Assembly (NCBI GenBank): GCA_023974075.1
Contig: CM043788.1
Location: forward strand, 19,243,928 to 19,307,927
Source: Chaenocephalus aceratus
Taxonomy: Eukaryota; Chordata; Actinopteri; Perciformes; Channichthyidae
Length of the DNA: 64,000 nucleotides
Direction of reading: 5' to 3'
The notes beneath the pieces were generated by a model. That model was not told where the DNA came from, searched no databases, and saw only the letters and a program-made list of their open reading frames with translations. The translations under genes and the position numbers were made by a program. This document shows, in pieces, positions 60,451-64,000 of the stretch; the stretch's first letter is position 1; each line of letters starts with the position of its first letter.

Positions 60451-63400
60451 TCTGCCCCAACCAACCCCCAGTTCCCCCCCACCACACCCCAGCTCCCCTC
60501 CAGCCTGGCCTCCTGCTCAGCAGCGAAGGAGAGGAGGGGGCTCGGACCCGGGAGGGTTGAAGAGGCGCACCATGTAATGCTGCCAAGAAAACTTAGTGAG
60601 GGGAAAAAAATGAATATCCAAATCGACAAAAAAAAAGCAGAAAACGAAGAGGCAGTGGCAAGTCTCTCAAAGTGAACTGTTGATTGTTTGTGCCAGTGTG
60701 TAAGTGTGTGTGTGCCTGTGTCCGTGTGTGTGATGGGTGAGTCGCTGCATGTCTTCTCTGTGTCCGTGCCGGCTTCTCTCCTGGAGTGGACATGAGTTGG
60801 TACGTTGGAGGGAGCAGCAGCATCTCAGCTCGGTGTTGAGTGCACAGCCTTACTGTGGCAGACCCACAGCTCCCTCTGCTCCGCACTGCTTCACTTCTCA
60901 TGATCACCGTCACCTTACAAGCCAACAGACAAGTTACGTCTCACTTTCTACTATCTTTAGTTTTTCTACATATCGTTTTGTTTCGGCCTCAGTTTTCCTT
61001 TTTTAAAGGAGGGATCTGATCGAGGTCGACATTAATGTTTGTGATGTACATTTTTTTATTTTGATACGTGGTATTTATTTTCTCTAATTCAGGATGCTCG
61101 AAGAAGCACTCCTGTCTGTCTCACTCTTCGCTGTTTGTTTTGCTGCACTGCTGCTGAATCCGCATGAACATGTATGTAAATATCAGCCTCTAGAAGCTCG
61201 AACACAGAACACAAATATGTAAATATGGGCTTTTAAATGCTCGGCATATAACAGTGATATTCCAGTGGGTTTGAATTTTATTTTGGCAGCTACCTTTGTT
61301 CTAAGGATTTAATAGGAGTGAGTGGTTTCTTCCAAACAGGAAGATCTTCTAACAATATAGGATGTTTGGCTTAAAAAAAAAAAAGTATCCAAATGTTAAG
61401 ATTTGACCTTATACCTTTTGCATGCCTTAATTTATTTTGTTTACCAGATTTTGTTCTTTTCAAACATAAATGATTTCATCAGTTAGAGATGTGTATATTC
61501 TTAATTCTGCCTTTGTTGAGCTTTTTTTCCTTTGAGGTGCACCGTGTGATAAAGACTGGAGGCCGGGTCCATCAAACAGCACGAGTGTGTCCTGACACAC
61601 AACGTGCTTTACGGTACTTCCTGGTTTCATGTGAGAGTGTATATTTTTTGTCTCGGATTTGTTCTTATTTTTTAGACTTTTTTTTTATGATTTGTACTTT
61701 AGTGATTTAGTGCTGGACCATGTGATAAAGCTTGTCACTGTACTGTACCATGCTGGAGCCTGGGTGGGCGGGAGGCTGGTGTCAGGCAGAGGGGCCAGAA
61801 TGAGAGAACCTCCTGCTGTTCTTGAATGGCACACGCTGTGAAAAGTTTAACTTCTTAAAGCTTTGAGCACTATGGAGACGCAGAGAAAAGGAGTCTGCAG
61901 ATTATTTTTGACCAGATGTTCACTGTTAGATTCTTCTCCACATCTTAAGGTTTTGACTATGAGTAGTTGTTTGTTTGGATTTTGTCCTGAGGTGTGTAAA
62001 CACAACTCTGGCCATTTCCTGTCCCATGGGACTGTTTGATGTTCTTTATGATGCCTCGCTTATTGTGCCATCGGGTGTTTGTAACACCTTCAGTCCTGCA
62101 TTTAACTGTGGGACTGATTTAGAGCTTTCGTGACCAAAGATAGCTGCAGCGACCCCGCCACGTCTACAAAGCAAACCATTAGTATTAAAAACACATTATG
62201 AACATTAGCTGTGTGCTTTATGTATCTGTTGGGACATTTTAAAATATGGCTGCTGATGAAGATCATGTGAAGCTCCAGAAGCAACTTAATTGTTTTTGTC
62301 CCGAGATAGATTTGTTAAAGACAACATACATTTTTGATTGGCAGAAAGTTAATCACAACTTCACATGCATCCTACCCATCTCCCAGAAGCCCTTGCAGCA
62401 GCGATGGTCACAGCAGCTTTACATTTTGCAAATGCAGTTGAACCTCAGTAAACAATTAGTGGCCATAGTATTGATTGCAGGTGGACAGGACTACAGAAGA
62501 GCGCTCAGTCAGCGTCGGTCTAAAGTGGTGCTAAAGGAGTGCTTTTCCTTTCGTATCTTAGTACCACACTCTTGCATGAGGGAAGGTATAGTCCCTCTTA
62601 ATGGTCACTAGCCATTCTATAACTATGGCAGGAAGATCATGGAGAACACATTATATTCATGGCTCTTGGTTTCTTTAACACCAGAAGTGACAGTAGATAA
62701 GTACACAGGCTACCTGTGTGTTACATCACAAAGAGTAAATGTGAGCATGTAGCTGTACATCACGCTGCGTTCCATTCTCCTCATGGATCTGCAATCCAAA
62801 ACTGGTCCAGATGACAATTTCTGACATGGAAATAATGTGTGTGACATCAGTTTACTGAATAGTCTGCTTATCCTGGCTCTGAAAAGTGTCCGCAGCCCTT
62901 TTTATCACATGACTGTCTAAAATCTAAAAGTATGTATACCGTGCAGATGCTCTGTTCACCACAAGACAGCCGTATTCCATTTTGCAGTATTTCTTTGTGC
63001 CTTTTTTATTTTCCTTTTCACTTTACATTCTGAGATTACACATGTGTTGTCCCTTTTTATTTGAATCATATCAAGTCAAGAGTGTGAAATCTGTTGAGTC
63101 ATAGGATGTGATGTGTAATAATCCACTGTGACTGCCAGTGGGACGTGTTCAACTAAAGCTTTGGGCCACATGCACCGAGCTGCAGGGTTCATCTCACTTC
63201 ATAGGAAATGCATACAAAGCTGACTTCCTGTTCTCCAGCAGAATGAACATGAGCGTGTCCTTTATCATCAAGGCACAACACGCTGAGGCCAATCCACCCA
63301 CTGCACCTGAAACCTTTTCTAGCCTTCAATCTGCATGGCCTTGCCTACAAATACATATGTGGACAAAAATGATGTAGTCCCCAACTAGTTTCCATGCGCA

Positions 63401-63985
63401 TGCTGACAGCTGGTACACAGTGGCTTCGCTTTACTGAATAGCATGATGTTGTCACATGTCAACGGTGCCGACTCCTCTGCTCAATAATCTGGTTTGCCAT
63501 TACTTTCAGCAGTATGACATTGTATCAAAATGTGTTTTTCTTTGACTCACACATCAGTATTGGCTGATAGATGGAGAACAATGTGAATCTAGAAAGGCAT
63601 CATCTTAAAGTCATTAGGACACAGGGCTGCTGTTGCACTCCTTGTCCACCAGATAGCGCTGCAAAATATCCTACTTGCACATATCCAGGTCGCAATTATT
63701 CAAGGGAACTCTATAAAATATTTATCAAAAAGTGTCCACATTTCAGTTGCCTCCATCTGCAAATGGAGATCACTCATATCATATGATCATCTGATGTTGG
63801 TGTTCTGTTTGAGGCTGCAAACCAGGAACAAGCAAATGTGTTGTTGAAATATCAACATATGTTTAAAGGAATTGGCCAAACATTGGATCTTTGGAATTCA
63901 TCAAATAACCTTATGCAGTATTTCTTTCCCAACTGTATATCACCAAATGTTCAAAATAAAAATGTATTCCTAACATTTGGAATTC
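60451..63985 (+). other. b4galt6: b4galt6 3' UTR (probable extent)
   Basis: No other gene or transposon is recognisable between the stop codon and AATAAA at 63955-63960, near the window end. A long 3' UTR is usual for this gene as I recall it. Two Pumilio-type UGUAAAUA sites occur at 61175-61182 and 61218-61225. Short open frames here have no support as genes. Confidence 0.55.
63955..63960 (+). terminator. b4galt6: Candidate polyadenylation signal AATAAA for b4galt6
   Basis: A canonical AATAAA hexamer about 3.5 kb after the stop codon. The cleavage site would be near 63975-63985. Earlier sites are possible. Confidence 0.4.
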
Positions 63986-64000
63986 TTAATAACAGGAGAT

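Noticed and set aside
62246..62611. 121-residue open frame in the b4galt6 3' UTR
   Set aside because: No recognisable domain, no nearby splice signals, and it lies within the probable 3' UTR.

Overview
This is vertebrate nuclear DNA, almost certainly from a teleost fish. Parts of two spliced host genes flank about 44 kb of densely nested transposable elements. The teleost assignment rests on the repeats: L2 elements with GGCAA/TTGCC tails, Tx1-type L1, Ty3/gypsy with chromodomain, BED-finger hAT elements, THAP-bearing P-like elements and many MITEs. It also rests on very long (CA/TG)n tracts and on the ttr-b4galt6 neighbourhood. I could not run any search, so family names rest on motifs read by eye.

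Host genes. The left edge holds the last coding exon of transthyretin (ttr, 626-730, + strand). The right third (45975-60450, + strand) is a complete nine-exon b4galt6 gene. It encodes a type II Golgi beta-1,4-galactosyltransferase of 382 residues, the length I recall for human B4GALT6. Every junction is GT-AG and the reading frame is unbroken. A long 3' UTR runs to an AATAAA at 63955.

Nest 1 (1562-20742). A hAT element with an exact 8-bp target duplication has been expanded to 19 kb by later insertions. Inside it lies a DNA element with GC-rich termini (1827-18713). That element was hit by a MITE, a palindromic foldback element, two P-like THAP elements (one containing another hAT) and a Tx1-type L1. 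The L1 itself contains a nearly full-length L2 on the opposite strand. A further BED-finger hAT (19861-20558) sits near the right end. Several layers have target-site duplications that can be read directly, so the insertion order can be reconstructed.

Middle (21130-35290). A decayed transposase-like gene of unfamiliar type (about 21802-24567) is bracketed by clusters of a GTCCACCCTGTTAG motif. Then comes a BED-finger hAT, then a minus-strand Ty3/gypsy chromodomain retrotransposon. The gypsy is interrupted by a young non-autonomous LTR element (31115-34522) that carries a gag-like ORF and minisatellites.

Nest 2 (36212-44813). A second hAT-like element contains a second L2 copy on the + strand, and that L2 is itself split by a hAT with a perfect target duplication.

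b4galt6 introns. Intron 3 ends in a (CA)163 tract 13 nt from exon 4. Intron 7 contains an endogenous retrovirus remnant, two copies of one MITE (one carrying a LINE 3' fragment and a solo LTR) and another MITE. Intron 8 holds a LINE 3' end and a hAT-like MITE.

The most unusual content is the unfamiliar transposase-like element at 21.1-25.4 kb, the depth of nest 1, the GC-rich-terminus element, an L2 ORF1 esterase that lacks its Asp/His dyad in both copies, and the CA tract at a constitutive splice acceptor.
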